A DNA stretch of 64,000 nucleotides from Vagococcus intermedius. GTDB taxonomy: Bacteria; Bacillota; Bacilli; Lactobacillales; Vagococcaceae. Both the position numbers and the translations under genes were made by a program. Below, piece after piece: positions 8,723 through 16,406 of the stretch (within the stretch, counting starts at the first letter, position 1; the number at the start of each line of letters is the position of its first letter). Under the pieces are notes generated by a model. That model did no database searches and was not told the origin of the DNA. It was given only the letters and a program-made list of their open reading frames with translations. The stretch is from NCBI RefSeq assembly GCF_029144185.1, contig NZ_CP110232.1:310001-374000 (forward strand), given 5' to 3'.

Positions 8723-9718
8723 ATGAAAATGAAGAAGGTAACAATTAAAGAGGTGGCCAAACACTGTGGCATGTCAATTGCGACCGTTTCACAAATTTTA
8801 AATGGCCATAGCCAACATTTTAATCCTAATACGGTGAAGAAAGTTCAAGCGGCTAAAGAGGAATTAAACTACCAACCCAATTATTTTGCTCAAAGTATGG
8901 TTGTGAAAAAAAGTAAAACAATTGGCGTATTAGTACCTGATATTACCAATCCTTTTTTTTCAACCTTAATTGGGGGCATTGAAAGTGTCCTTTATCGGGA
9001 AAATTATATTACCATGCTTTGTAACGCTGATTTAGATGAGAAAAAAGAGAATGATTATTTGGAGGAATTAAGTCGCCGAGGAGTAGATGGCTTTATTATT
9101 GCCAGTTCTGCTATTTCGAATGAGGCAATTAATGCGAATCTAAAAGCAAAAAATCATCCTTTTATTGTATTGGATCAGAAGTATGCTGAAGGTCTGAGTG
9201 ACGCAGTTTTTACAGATGATTTTTTAGGGGGACGATTAGCCGCAGAGCATTTATCAGAATTAGGGCATAAAAAAGTGGCGATTGTTGCGCCACAAGCAGC
9301 TACTGAAAATATTCAAAAAAGAGTGGCAGGATTTAGATCAATTTATGGCGAGGATGTTACTTTAATAGCGGCAGAGCTGACAAAAGCTGGTGGACGTCAG
9401 GCAGTTCCTAACTTGTTAAAACAAGAAGTGACAGGGGTTTTTGCGATTAATGATGAAATAGCTTTTGGTTTATATTTTGGTTTAGCGGAAGCAGGCAAAA
9501 AAATTCCTGAAAATTATAGTATTATTGGGTATGATAACGTGGATATGTGTGAGTATATCACACCAAAATTAACCACTATCGCCCAACCTATTTTTGAATT
9601 AGGGGAAAAAACGGCTGAATTATTATTAAAACGGTTGGCTAAACCAGATGACAGGTGGCAAGAAATCACCTTACCTGTTAAAATAATTAAAAGATTTTCA
9701 ACAGCACCCTTGAATTAA
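8723..9718 (+). CDS. rbsR: LacI-family repressor, probable ribose operon regulator RbsR
   Basis: This 331-residue protein has an N-terminal LacI helix-turn-helix (TIKEVAKHCGMSIATVSQIL, about residues 5-24) and a periplasmic-binding-protein-like sensor domain starting at GVLVPDITNPFF, ending with the usual KIIKRFS. A second ATG two codons in is possible, but AAGGAG at 8708-8713 fits the first. It is transcribed in the same direction as rbsK, rbsD and rbsU just downstream. The gap before rbsK holds LacI-type palindromes (TTAAAACGTTTTAA), the expected binding sites of this protein. The assignment to ribose comes from this context. Confidence 0.9.
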   Translation: MKMKKVTIKEVAKHCGMSIATVSQILNGHSQHFNPNTVKKVQAAKEELNYQPNYFAQSMVVKKSKTIGVLVPDITNPFFSTLIGGIESVLYRENYITMLCNADLDEKKENDYLEELSRRGVDGFIIASSAISNEAINANLKAKNHPFIVLDQKYAEGLSDAVFTDDFLGGRLAAEHLSELGHKKVAIVAPQAATENIQKRVAGFRSIYGEDVTLIAAELTKAGGRQAVPNLLKQEVTGVFAINDEIAFGLYFGLAEAGKKIPENYSIIGYDNVDMCEYITPKLTTIAQPIFELGEKTAELLLKRLAKPDDRWQEITLPVKIIKRFSTAPLN

Positions 9719-9747
9719 ATTTCAAGGTGTGTTATATTTTTGTTGTC

Positions 9748-9767
9748 TTATTAAAACGTTTTAATAA
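9748..9767. promoter_or_regulatory. RbsR operator O1
   Basis: TTATTAAAACGTTTTAATAA is a perfect 20-bp palindrome with a central CG, the standard shape of a LacI-family operator. The same core recurs at 9806 and, with 18 of 20 bases identical, at 40990 upstream of nupC. Confidence 0.75.
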
Positions 9768-9772
9768 CAAAA

Positions 9773-9786
9773 TAAAAGCGTTTTAA
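9773..9786. promoter_or_regulatory. cre-like site (CcpA) upstream of rbsK
   Basis: TAAAAGCGTTTTAA fits the catabolite-responsive element TGNAANCGNWNNCA except at the G and C of the outer positions. It lies between the two RbsR operators, just upstream of the -35 box. Confidence 0.5.
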
Positions 9787-9793
9787 TTTGGTC

Positions 9794-9822
9794 TTTACAT
9801 GTTTTTTAAAACGTTTTAATAA
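9794..9822 (+). promoter_or_regulatory. rbsKDU promoter overlapped by RbsR operator O2
   Basis: TTTACA (9794-9799), a 17-base spacer, then TAATAA (9817-9822). The 14-bp palindrome TTAAAACGTTTTAA (9806-9819) covers the spacer and the start of the -10 box, so bound repressor would block polymerase. Confidence 0.7.
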
Positions 9823-9885
9823 CCGTAACTAAGGGAATGTAAATAGAATACTAACACTACAACTAAAATGCGAGGAGCGATTAAA

Positions 9886-10794
9886 ATGAATACGATTACA
9901 GTGATTGGGAGTATTAACCTAGATACAACATTGAGAGTGAAAGAAATGCCGAAACCAGGTGAAACCATCCATGCAATTGAACACTTTACAGCAGGCGGTG
10001 GAAAAGGTGCCAATCAGGCCGTTGCAGCGAAACGTTCAGAAGCTAAGACATTCTTTATTGGTGCAGTTGGTAATGATGGTGCGGGGATCATGATGTCAGA
10101 TTTATTGTCTCAAGAAGAAATTGATTTGACAGCGGTCACAACATTGGACAATGAATCAACAGGGCAAGCGTTTATTATGGTAGATAGTCATGGTGAAAAT
10201 AGCATTATGATTTATTCAGGTGCCAATAACACGTTTACCCCTCAACAAGTTCGCGATAATGAAGAAATTATTAAACAAAGTGATTTTGTGATTGCCCAAT
10301 TCGAAAGCGCAATTGATAGCACGATTGAAGCGTTTAGCTTAGCACGTCAACATGGTATTAAAACAATTTTAAATCCAGCACCCGCTTTAGAGAATGTGCC
10401 AGAAGAGTTGTTGAAAGTGACAGATATGATTATTCCAAATGAAACTGAAACTGAAATTTTAACAGGTATTAAGATAACAGATGAAGCCTCAATGCAAGAA
10501 GCAGCACAACACTTACACAATCTAGGAATTGAAGCAGTCATTATTACTGTTGGTAGTAAAGGTGCTTTCTATGATGTACAAGGTAAAAATGGGATTGTAC
10601 CAGCTTTTAAAGTCGAAGCAGTTGATACAACTGCAGCAGGTGATACTTTTATTGGAGCAATGAGTAGTATCTTACAATCAGATTTTAGTAATTTAGAAGA
10701 AGCGATTCGTTATGGGAATAAAGCATCCTCTTTAACGGTTCAACGTTTTGGGGCTCAGCCATCAATTCCTTATAAAAAAGAATTAATTAAATAA
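9886..10794 (+). CDS. rbsK: Ribokinase
   Basis: Phosphorylates D-ribose to ribose-5-phosphate in the cytoplasm. The 302-residue PfkB-family protein shows the N-terminal GSINLDTTLRV, the substrate-binding GGGKGANQAVAA, and the C-terminal DTTAAGDTFIGA with the catalytic Asp and anion hole. The ATG at 9886 is used because GAGGAG at 9872-9877 lies eight bases upstream; an ATG at 9868 would place that ribosome site inside the gene. It is first in the rbsK-rbsD-rbsU operon behind two RbsR operators and a cre-like site. Confidence 0.95.
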   Translation: MNTITVIGSINLDTTLRVKEMPKPGETIHAIEHFTAGGGKGANQAVAAKRSEAKTFFIGAVGNDGAGIMMSDLLSQEEIDLTAVTTLDNESTGQAFIMVDSHGENSIMIYSGANNTFTPQQVRDNEEIIKQSDFVIAQFESAIDSTIEAFSLARQHGIKTILNPAPALENVPEELLKVTDMIIPNETETEILTGIKITDEASMQEAAQHLHNLGIEAVIITVGSKGAFYDVQGKNGIVPAFKVEAVDTTAAGDTFIGAMSSILQSDFSNLEEAIRYGNKASSLTVQRFGAQPSIPYKKELIK

Positions 10795-10830
10795 GCACGT
10801 CACGACTAACTAAAAAAGGATGAACCAATT

Positions 10831-11226
10831 ATGAAAAAAACAAAAGTAATCAATTCAGATATTTCACGCGTTATCGCTCAAATGGGACATTTTGATAAAT
10901 TGAGTATTGGAGATGCAGGAATGCCTGTCCCTATGTCAGTCGAAAAAATTGATTTAGCAGTCACACATGGTTTACCTAGTTTTATGGATGTTTTAAATAA
11001 TGTTTTAGAAGAATTAGAAGTCCAGCGTGTCTATTTAGCTGAAGAGATAAAAACAGCAAATCCAACTGTTTTAGAACAAATTCAAGCACGCTTACCAGAA
11101 ACTGAAATTGTCTTTTATCCTCATGAAGAGATGAAGCAAGATTTAACCAATTGTCATGCTTTTATCCGAACAGGTGAGGTAACACCTTACGCAAATATTG
11201 TGTTAGAAAGTAATGTCGTATTTTAA
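10831..11226 (+). CDS. rbsD: D-ribose pyranase
   Basis: Converts the pyranose form of ribose to the furanose form used by ribokinase. The 131 residues match the usual RbsD length, with the conserved N-terminal block ending in [15 protein letters not shown] (His of GHFD, Asp of GDAG) and the C-terminal [12 protein letters not shown]. It lies 36 bases after rbsK and 31 before rbsU, in one transcript. Confidence 0.96.
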   Translation: MKKTKVINSDISRVIAQMGHFDKLSIGDAGMPVPMSVEKIDLAVTHGLPSFMDVLNNVLEELEVQRVYLAEEIKTANPTVLEQIQARLPETEIVFYPHEEMKQDLTNCHAFIRTGEVTPYANIVLESNVVF

Positions 11227-11257
11227 GAAATCTATTTAATTTATAAGGAGTGACAAT

Positions 11258-12139
11258 ATGAATGTTACAGCACTATTAATCGGTCTAGGACCTTTACTTG
11301 GTTGGGGTTTATACCCAACAATTGCCTCAAAAATTGGGGGACGCCCTGTCAATCAAATTTTAGGCTCAACGTTAGGGACTTTTATTTTTGCTTGTGTTTT
11401 TGCACTAATTAAAGGGATTGGGTTGCCAACAGGTATCGATTTATTTTTCTCAATCCTATCAGGTGTGGGTTGGGCATCAGCTCAAATTATTACGTTTAAA
11501 TCTTTTGGTATGATTGGCTCATCACGTGCTATGCCCATTACTACAGCCTTCCAGTTATTAGGGGCATCATTATGGGGAGTATTTTTCTTAGGTAATTGGC
11601 CAAGTATGACGGCTAAAATCTTAGGAGGACTTGCCTTAATTTTAATTGTGATTGGTGCGAGTATGACTGTTTGGTCTGAAGAAAAAAGCCAAGAAAATAC
11701 AAGTGTCTTAAAAAAAGCTGTTATCTGGTTAGCAATTGGAGAAATTGGTTACTGGGCATACTCTGCTGCTCCGCAAGCAACTAGTTTAGACGGAATGCAA
11801 TCATTTTTACCACAATCAATCGGGATGTTATTAGTAGCTGTCATTTATGCTGCGGTCTTAGGAAGAAAAGAAACGTCAGCTTTTACAGAAAGTGTCTCTT
11901 ATAAACATATCTTCTCAGGCTTCTTCTTTGCCTTTGCCGCCTTAACTTACTTGATTTCAGCTCAACCAAATATGAATGGGTTGGCAACTGGTTTTATCCT
12001 CTCACAAACTTCTGTTGTTTTAGCAACATTAACAGGTATTTGGTTCTTAGGTCAAAAAAAATCAGCAAAAGAAATGCGTGTGACTATTGTCGGTTTAGTA
12101 TTAATTATTCTTGCCGCTACGGTGACGGTCTTACTATAA
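11258..12139 (+). CDS. rbsU: Ribose uptake permease, GRP family
   Basis: This 293-residue integral membrane protein has about ten hydrophobic helices, with glycine-rich starts such as LGWGLYPTIASKIGG, and belongs to the glucose/ribose porter (GRP) family of the drug/metabolite superfamily. In lactobacilli the same gene set (rbsU, rbsD, rbsK, rbsR) imports free ribose without an ABC transporter; the context here is identical. A ribosome site (AAGGAG) lies about nine bases upstream, and a strong terminator follows. Confidence 0.92.
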   Translation: MNVTALLIGLGPLLGWGLYPTIASKIGGRPVNQILGSTLGTFIFACVFALIKGIGLPTGIDLFFSILSGVGWASAQIITFKSFGMIGSSRAMPITTAFQLLGASLWGVFFLGNWPSMTAKILGGLALILIVIGASMTVWSEEKSQENTSVLKKAVIWLAIGEIGYWAYSAAPQATSLDGMQSFLPQSIGMLLVAVIYAAVLGRKETSAFTESVSYKHIFSGFFFAFAALTYLISAQPNMNGLATGFILSQTSVVLATLTGIWFLGQKKSAKEMRVTIVGLVLIILAATVTVLL

Positions 12140-12154
12140 TTGAATCAACAAGCT

Positions 12155-12198
12155 ATCAAAGTATTGAGTCCTGACTCAATACTTTGATGGCTTTTTTA
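12155..12198 (+). terminator. Intrinsic terminator of the rbs operon
   Basis: Fifteen-bp perfect stem ATCAAAGTATTGAGT (12155-12169) / ACTCAATACTTTGAT (12174-12188), with a T-run at 12192-12197. Confidence 0.92.
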
Positions 12199-12233
12199 AT
12201 GTATACTCGTATTAAAAGAGGAGGGATTGTTTG

Positions 12234-12602
12234 ATGGGATACTGTTTATTTTGTGCAAAAACTAGCGCTATCTTGTTGGAAAATAAAACTTGTTTAGCTT
12301 TTTACGACAAATTTCCAGTAAGCGAGGGACACTTACTAATCATACCTAAAATACACCGACAAGATTATTTTGACTTAACCCCAAGAGAACAACAAGATAT
12401 GGCTGACTTGTTAGGACAAGCTAAGATTTTATTAGACAAAAAGTTCCAACCAGCAGGCTATAATATTGGATTAAACTGTGGTGAGGTGGCTGGTCAGACT
12501 ATCTACCATTGTCATTGTCATGTGATTCCCAGGTATAAGGGGGATTGTGAGCAACCTAAAGGGGGCGTCAGAGGGGTTATTCCCAACAAAATGGCTTATT
12601 AA
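12234..12602 (+). CDS. HIT-family nucleotide-binding hydrolase
   Basis: The 122-residue protein has the histidine triad HCHCHVI (H92, H94, H96) of the HIT superfamily, which hydrolyses or transfers nucleoside phosphoramidates and dinucleotides, and a CLFC metal-binding pair at residues 4-7, as in the Hint/YhfA type. The ATG at 12234 follows GAGGAGGG by about nine bases; a TTG one codon earlier is less likely. It is shorter than many HIT proteins (about 140 residues) but keeps all core motifs. It stands alone between two terminators, so the context says nothing about its substrate. Confidence 0.92.
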   Translation: MGYCLFCAKTSAILLENKTCLAFYDKFPVSEGHLLIIPKIHRQDYFDLTPREQQDMADLLGQAKILLDKKFQPAGYNIGLNCGEVAGQTIYHCHCHVIPRYKGDCEQPKGGVRGVIPNKMAY

Positions 12603-12636
12603 AAACAAGTAGCTCTAGGCTTAGAGCTACTTGTTT
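12603..12636. terminator. Bidirectional terminator between HIT gene and Mga-like gene
   Basis: Perfect 15-bp stem AAACAAGTAGCTCTA / TAGAGCTACTTGTTT with a four-base loop. Its right arm overlaps the stop codon of the convergent gene at 12635. Confidence 0.85.
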
Positions 12637-14143
12637 AATAGAGGCTATTAATTTGAACGATGGCTTCGTACCTGGGTGTAATTAATTTCTTAGTGTATAA
12701 CTCCATTAAGCGAACTAATAACTGTCCCATAGAAAAAGAAGAATTAATGTCTAGAAAGATAAAAGCAGGTTGATCAGGGGCTGTTTCTACTAATGAATTA
12801 GTTACAACTAAATCTGCCTCTGCTAAGGTTTGACAGTAGTAAATACAACCAGGGTGAAATGTCGTATTGATTCTACTTTTCAAATAAGTTTCAAAAGATA
12901 ACTCTGATTGGAAATCTAGATAGACATTTAATTGGGTGTGTTTTCTTCTTCGAATAGCTGTAAATATCAAACTGGTAAAGAGTTCACTATTTTCACGAAA
13001 AACATGTTCATTTTGTTTATTTATAAAAGGAATGGGGAGATTGACTATTTCTTTTATTTTGATGTAATCTGATTGATTATAAATATAAAAGCCATCAATT
13101 TTATTGGTTTGCAATGTAAATAAGGTATTGAAGTTATAATTTAAAACCCGTAAATATAAAAAGGACATCATCCCCTGATAAAAATAATCATAATAAAGGG
13201 GTGAACCAGGAACTAAATTGATGTCATAGGCCTTATCAAGGGCAGTTAATAAAATTTGTGTATCCTGAGTTAAGGTAGTCGGTTCTTTTAAAAAAGCTTT
13301 AGCAATTGCGATGCGGTCTAATTTTTCATCAATTTTTGGAAAAGCAAAGCGTGTGATTAAATTAAGAAATAATACCAAGTCAGGTGAATAGTCATGACGA
13401 GTTGTTGTGACTAAATTATGCTGTTTTTTTAAAATAGTCAGTGAAGTTTTGATTTCTTCTTCATCGATTGTAATAGAGTGGCCAGCTTGTTTACGTTCAG
13501 AAATAATTTCTTCTATATTATAGAGTGATTTCTGTTGCGTTGAGGAAAGCCTCTTCAATACTTTAGTATTAAAGGGGCTTGAATGATTCTTAGAATCATT
13601 GTTTAAATTAGTTGTTTCTTCTAAACTGAACAAAATATTTTTTAGAAGTAATTTGAAAACTACTAAATTGACTTCAGGTCCATCGAGATAAGTTCGATTA
13701 TTTCGTTGACTAATAAAAACTTGCGTTGGTTTAATATAGTTGTTAATCTCTTTTAGTAATTTGTTGAAATAGCTATGTGAGATGTGTAGCTTAACAAGTA
13801 AATTATTGGTCGTAAGATTATGAGAGTTGCTTAAGGCTAGGAGTAGTTTGAATTGTGTTGAATTCTGTAAGTAAGTTTTAAGACTTCTAACAAATAAATT
13901 ATTTTTAGGGATTCTTCCTGGATTGTTTAAGTGTAAAAATACGCCATCTGATGAAATAGAAGGTGTGACTGGATGTATTTTTTTAAATTCTTCATTAATA
14001 ACCGCTAAATATCTAAAGAGGGAACTTTTAGATATTTCTAATTGTTTAACTAGTTCTGCAATAGATTGATAGTTATTTAGGAGGGTAGACCCTAAAATAA
14101 CAACTTGGTTGTATTCGTTTTTTTTTATTAGTAATTCTAACAT
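12635..14143 (-). CDS. Mga-like transcriptional regulator 1
   Basis: This 502-residue protein has the layout of Mga/AtxA-type regulators: an N-terminal winged helix (about residues 1-55), a second Mga helix-turn-helix near residues 115-160 (LHISHSYFNKLLKEIN), a central PRD-like region, and a C-terminal EIIB-like fold (ADLVVTNS). It opens MLELLIKKNEYNQ, almost the same as its neighbour at 14249. It lies 105 bases downstream of that gene on the same strand, so the two may share a transcript. Mga-type proteins usually activate surface-protein genes, and a WxL cluster starts 2.2 kb away on the other strand. The targets are inferred from position only. Confidence 0.87.
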   Translation of the reverse strand: MLELLIKKNEYNQVVILGSTLLNNYQSIAELVKQLEISKSSLFRYLAVINEEFKKIHPVTPSISSDGVFLHLNNPGRIPKNNLFVRSLKTYLQNSTQFKLLLALSNSHNLTTNNLLVKLHISHSYFNKLLKEINNYIKPTQVFISQRNNRTYLDGPEVNLVVFKLLLKNILFSLEETTNLNNDSKNHSSPFNTKVLKRLSSTQQKSLYNIEEIISERKQAGHSITIDEEEIKTSLTILKKQHNLVTTTRHDYSPDLVLFLNLITRFAFPKIDEKLDRIAIAKAFLKEPTTLTQDTQILLTALDKAYDINLVPGSPLYYDYFYQGMMSFLYLRVLNYNFNTLFTLQTNKIDGFYIYNQSDYIKIKEIVNLPIPFINKQNEHVFRENSELFTSLIFTAIRRRKHTQLNVYLDFQSELSFETYLKSRINTTFHPGCIYYCQTLAEADLVVTNSLVETAPDQPAFIFLDINSSFSMGQLLVRLMELYTKKLITPRYEAIVQINSLY

Positions 14144-14248
14144 TGACTATTATCTCCTTACATTGAAATGAATGAGCCATTGCCATTAGTATAGCTAATT
14201 TATTGTTTTATTTAAATATATAGTCTAAATAAATGGACTTTGATTATT

Positions 14249-15751
14249 TTAATAGTCAATATTTTTGGAAAGTGTTTTTTTACTGTAGACAGTTGTAATT
14301 AAAGCGAGTAGTTTTTCTAATGATTTTTCTGAGTTAGTGTCAATAAAAGGAAATAGTTTACTATTTTTTTTGACAGGAACTAAGTGATCTGTGACGACAA
14401 TATCGGCTAATTCTGAATTATAGGTAAAGATAACTGATGATTCAGTAAAGATTTCTCGAAGTTGTTGCTGAATAAAAAATTCAAAGGATAACCGATAGAT
14501 AAAATCAAAGCTGATGGTGACACTCGTCTTTAAATAGGTACGAATAGCCGTATAGCTAGCATCAACAAAGAGCGAATTGTTTTTTAAAATCATTTCTTGA
14601 TTAAGTGGGTGTAAGGTATTGAACAATGCTTGATCTTCTAAAGATGTCATGAGTTGATAGTAAATGTCTTGATTTTTGCAAGTAGTTTGAAAAATATCAG
14701 CATGTTTTAAAGTAAATTGTTTTTTAAAGTCAGTGCCAAACAAACGGATGTAGATAAAGTGCAAGTGAGCCATATAGACAAATTCAAAATATCTATCAGC
14801 CGTCTTATCCAAAGAAGTTGAAAATTGAGCTGAAATAATGTCAATAAATGCTAAACAATCCTTTGTTAAAATTGTAGGTGATTGACTCAATTTTTTTCCA
14901 ATATGAGATTTCATGTGAGTATCTTCTAATTGAGAGGAACTAAACCGAGCCAAAAGGTTGGCAAATAGACGAGTATCATTTGAAAAATCAGAAAAATCGA
15001 TATCATCAGTCAAGAGATCATTTTCTTGCACGATAAGAAGTAAGATTTCTTTTAATTCAGGGTCGTCTAAAGTTATCTGACTCAATTTTTCGCTACGTTT
15101 TTTGAAAATATGATGAAGTTCCTTGACACGATTTAATTGAATATCGTTTAAATCAGAGATATTGTGATCACGAATAACCTCAATTAATTCAGGGAAATAA
15201 TGAGTACACTCACAAGGTAGTTTGGTAAACTTATTGATATATTGACGTGTTAAATATTCTAAATATAAAATATGAGTTTCTTTCCCAACAAAAAAAATAT
15301 GTTTGTTTCGTTGAATGATTTGGACTTGGCAGGTTTCAAAGTAACGGTTAATTTCTTTGACTATTTTATTAAAATAACTCTGTGATATATTTAATTCTTC
15401 AATTAAAAGATCAGTTTTTTGAATATTTTTTAGTAACAATGATTTGAGGGTTTGAAATATAGTAGACCCTTTTAAAAATTGTTGTAATAATTGGTGAAAA
15501 ACATCGTAGTCAGGTTGGTCATCAGTCTGGGTAAAAATAAAACGGTCACCAGAAACTTTTAAAACAGACTTTTGCTGGGGATAAATTTCACGTAAATCGG
15601 CATTAATATTTCTTAGATAACGAGAGAGTGTAACATGAGTTAAATTTAATGATGATTCAAGCGTTTTTTTTGAAACAGTATAATTACTTAGGGCAGAACC
15701 TAGGATAAGTAACTGATTATATTCGTTTTTTTTAATAAGTAAATCCAACAA
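14249..15751 (-). CDS. Mga-like transcriptional regulator 2
   Basis: The 500-residue paralog of the preceding regulator begins MLDLLIKKNEYNQ, with an N-terminal helix-turn-helix (about 20-55), a second one around LNISQSYFNKIVKEIN, and a C-terminal EIIB-like segment with ADIVVTDH. A ribosome site AGGAGGAT lies just upstream. It is divergent from the small ORF at 16070 and from the WxL cluster B genes, the usual position for a regulator of the neighbouring surface genes. Identity with the 12635 gene is high in the first 15 residues and moderate elsewhere, pointing to an old tandem duplication. Confidence 0.87.
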   Translation of the reverse strand: MLDLLIKKNEYNQLLILGSALSNYTVSKKTLESSLNLTHVTLSRYLRNINADLREIYPQQKSVLKVSGDRFIFTQTDDQPDYDVFHQLLQQFLKGSTIFQTLKSLLLKNIQKTDLLIEELNISQSYFNKIVKEINRYFETCQVQIIQRNKHIFFVGKETHILYLEYLTRQYINKFTKLPCECTHYFPELIEVIRDHNISDLNDIQLNRVKELHHIFKKRSEKLSQITLDDPELKEILLLIVQENDLLTDDIDFSDFSNDTRLFANLLARFSSSQLEDTHMKSHIGKKLSQSPTILTKDCLAFIDIISAQFSTSLDKTADRYFEFVYMAHLHFIYIRLFGTDFKKQFTLKHADIFQTTCKNQDIYYQLMTSLEDQALFNTLHPLNQEMILKNNSLFVDASYTAIRTYLKTSVTISFDFIYRLSFEFFIQQQLREIFTESSVIFTYNSELADIVVTDHLVPVKKNSKLFPFIDTNSEKSLEKLLALITTVYSKKTLSKNIDY

Positions 15752-16069
15752 AGGGTTATCCTCCTTATTATTATTATTAACAAAGATTAATTATATAGGA
15801 AAAGGGTTATTTTTTTTTGCCTAAAACTAAAAATCAGTTATTAAAAATCGGCAAAAAATAAACAGACTAGTTTTTAATTAGAATAAAGAATGTTGTAATA
15901 GTAAGCTTTTCAGCTAATATTATTAAGTATAAAATTATTATTTCGAATTGGTTTTGTATTGGACCTAAAAATGAACGGGTGGTGTCAAAAAAAGGTCAGA
16001 TTTTTTGATGAGTATTATTTATACTAAATAGTACTGGATTTTATTTTTTAGGATATTGGAGGGGGTTGC
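15752..16069. other. Intergenic region between Mga-like 2 and the small ORF
   Basis: AT-rich divergent control region. Two inverted repeats are visible: TTTTTTGCC (15813-15821) with GGCAAAAAA (15850-15858), and TCAAAAAA (15985-15992) with TTTTTTGA (16001-16008). No clear consensus promoter or further ORF was seen. Confidence 0.5.
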
Positions 16070-16270
16070 ATGTTGTTAAAAATAGGACAATTCGAAGAAT
16101 TTATGACGTTTGATGTGATGATAGATTCTAAACTGGGCTATGTTTCAAGAAAAATGTTATTTCCAATTAATTACAGTGAAAAAGATGTCTTACTAGAGTT
16201 AAATAAAAAGTATCCCGAATTAAGAGTTATAGAAGTAATTGAAGATCATTATACTTTGCTTTTGAAGTGA
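16070..16270 (+). CDS. Small protein, family not recognised (paralog of the 49289 gene)
   Basis: A 66-residue protein without a signal peptide or membrane helix, preceded by an unusually strong ribosome site (GGAGGGGG at 16058-16065). Its C-terminal part, LNKKYPELRVIEVIEDHYTLLL, lines up with LKTMLSKESVKIVNIIEEDYALEI of the 68-residue protein at 49289, and both contain a middle segment of similar length and spacing. Both genes start divergently from an Mga-like regulator, so the pairing is probably functional. It sits 136 bases upstream of WxL cluster B and could be the first gene of that transcript or a separate regulated unit. Its function is unknown. Confidence 0.7.
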   Translation: MLLKIGQFEEFMTFDVMIDSKLGYVSRKMLFPINYSEKDVLLELNKKYPELRVIEVIEDHYTLLLK

Positions 16271-16281
16271 TTTTTTTTTTT

Positions 16282-16316
16282 TTGAACCAAATTGTTCAAA
16301 AAACGATACGTATAAT
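16282..16316 (+). promoter_or_regulatory. Inverted repeat plus -10 box upstream of WxL cluster B
   Basis: TTGAAC-CAAATT-GTTCAA (16282-16299), then TATAAT at 16311-16316 with no recognisable -35 box at 17 bases. The ATTGTTCAAAA string here is also found in the 49139-49184 inverted repeat beside another Mga-like gene, so this may be an activator-dependent promoter. Confidence 0.5.
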
Positions 16317-16406
16317 TTTATAAAAAAATGTATACTTTTGGCGTAATCTATTTTTAGAGATCTACAAGTAAGGGAGATACATAATTGTAAGATAGGAGGT
16401 TAGTAG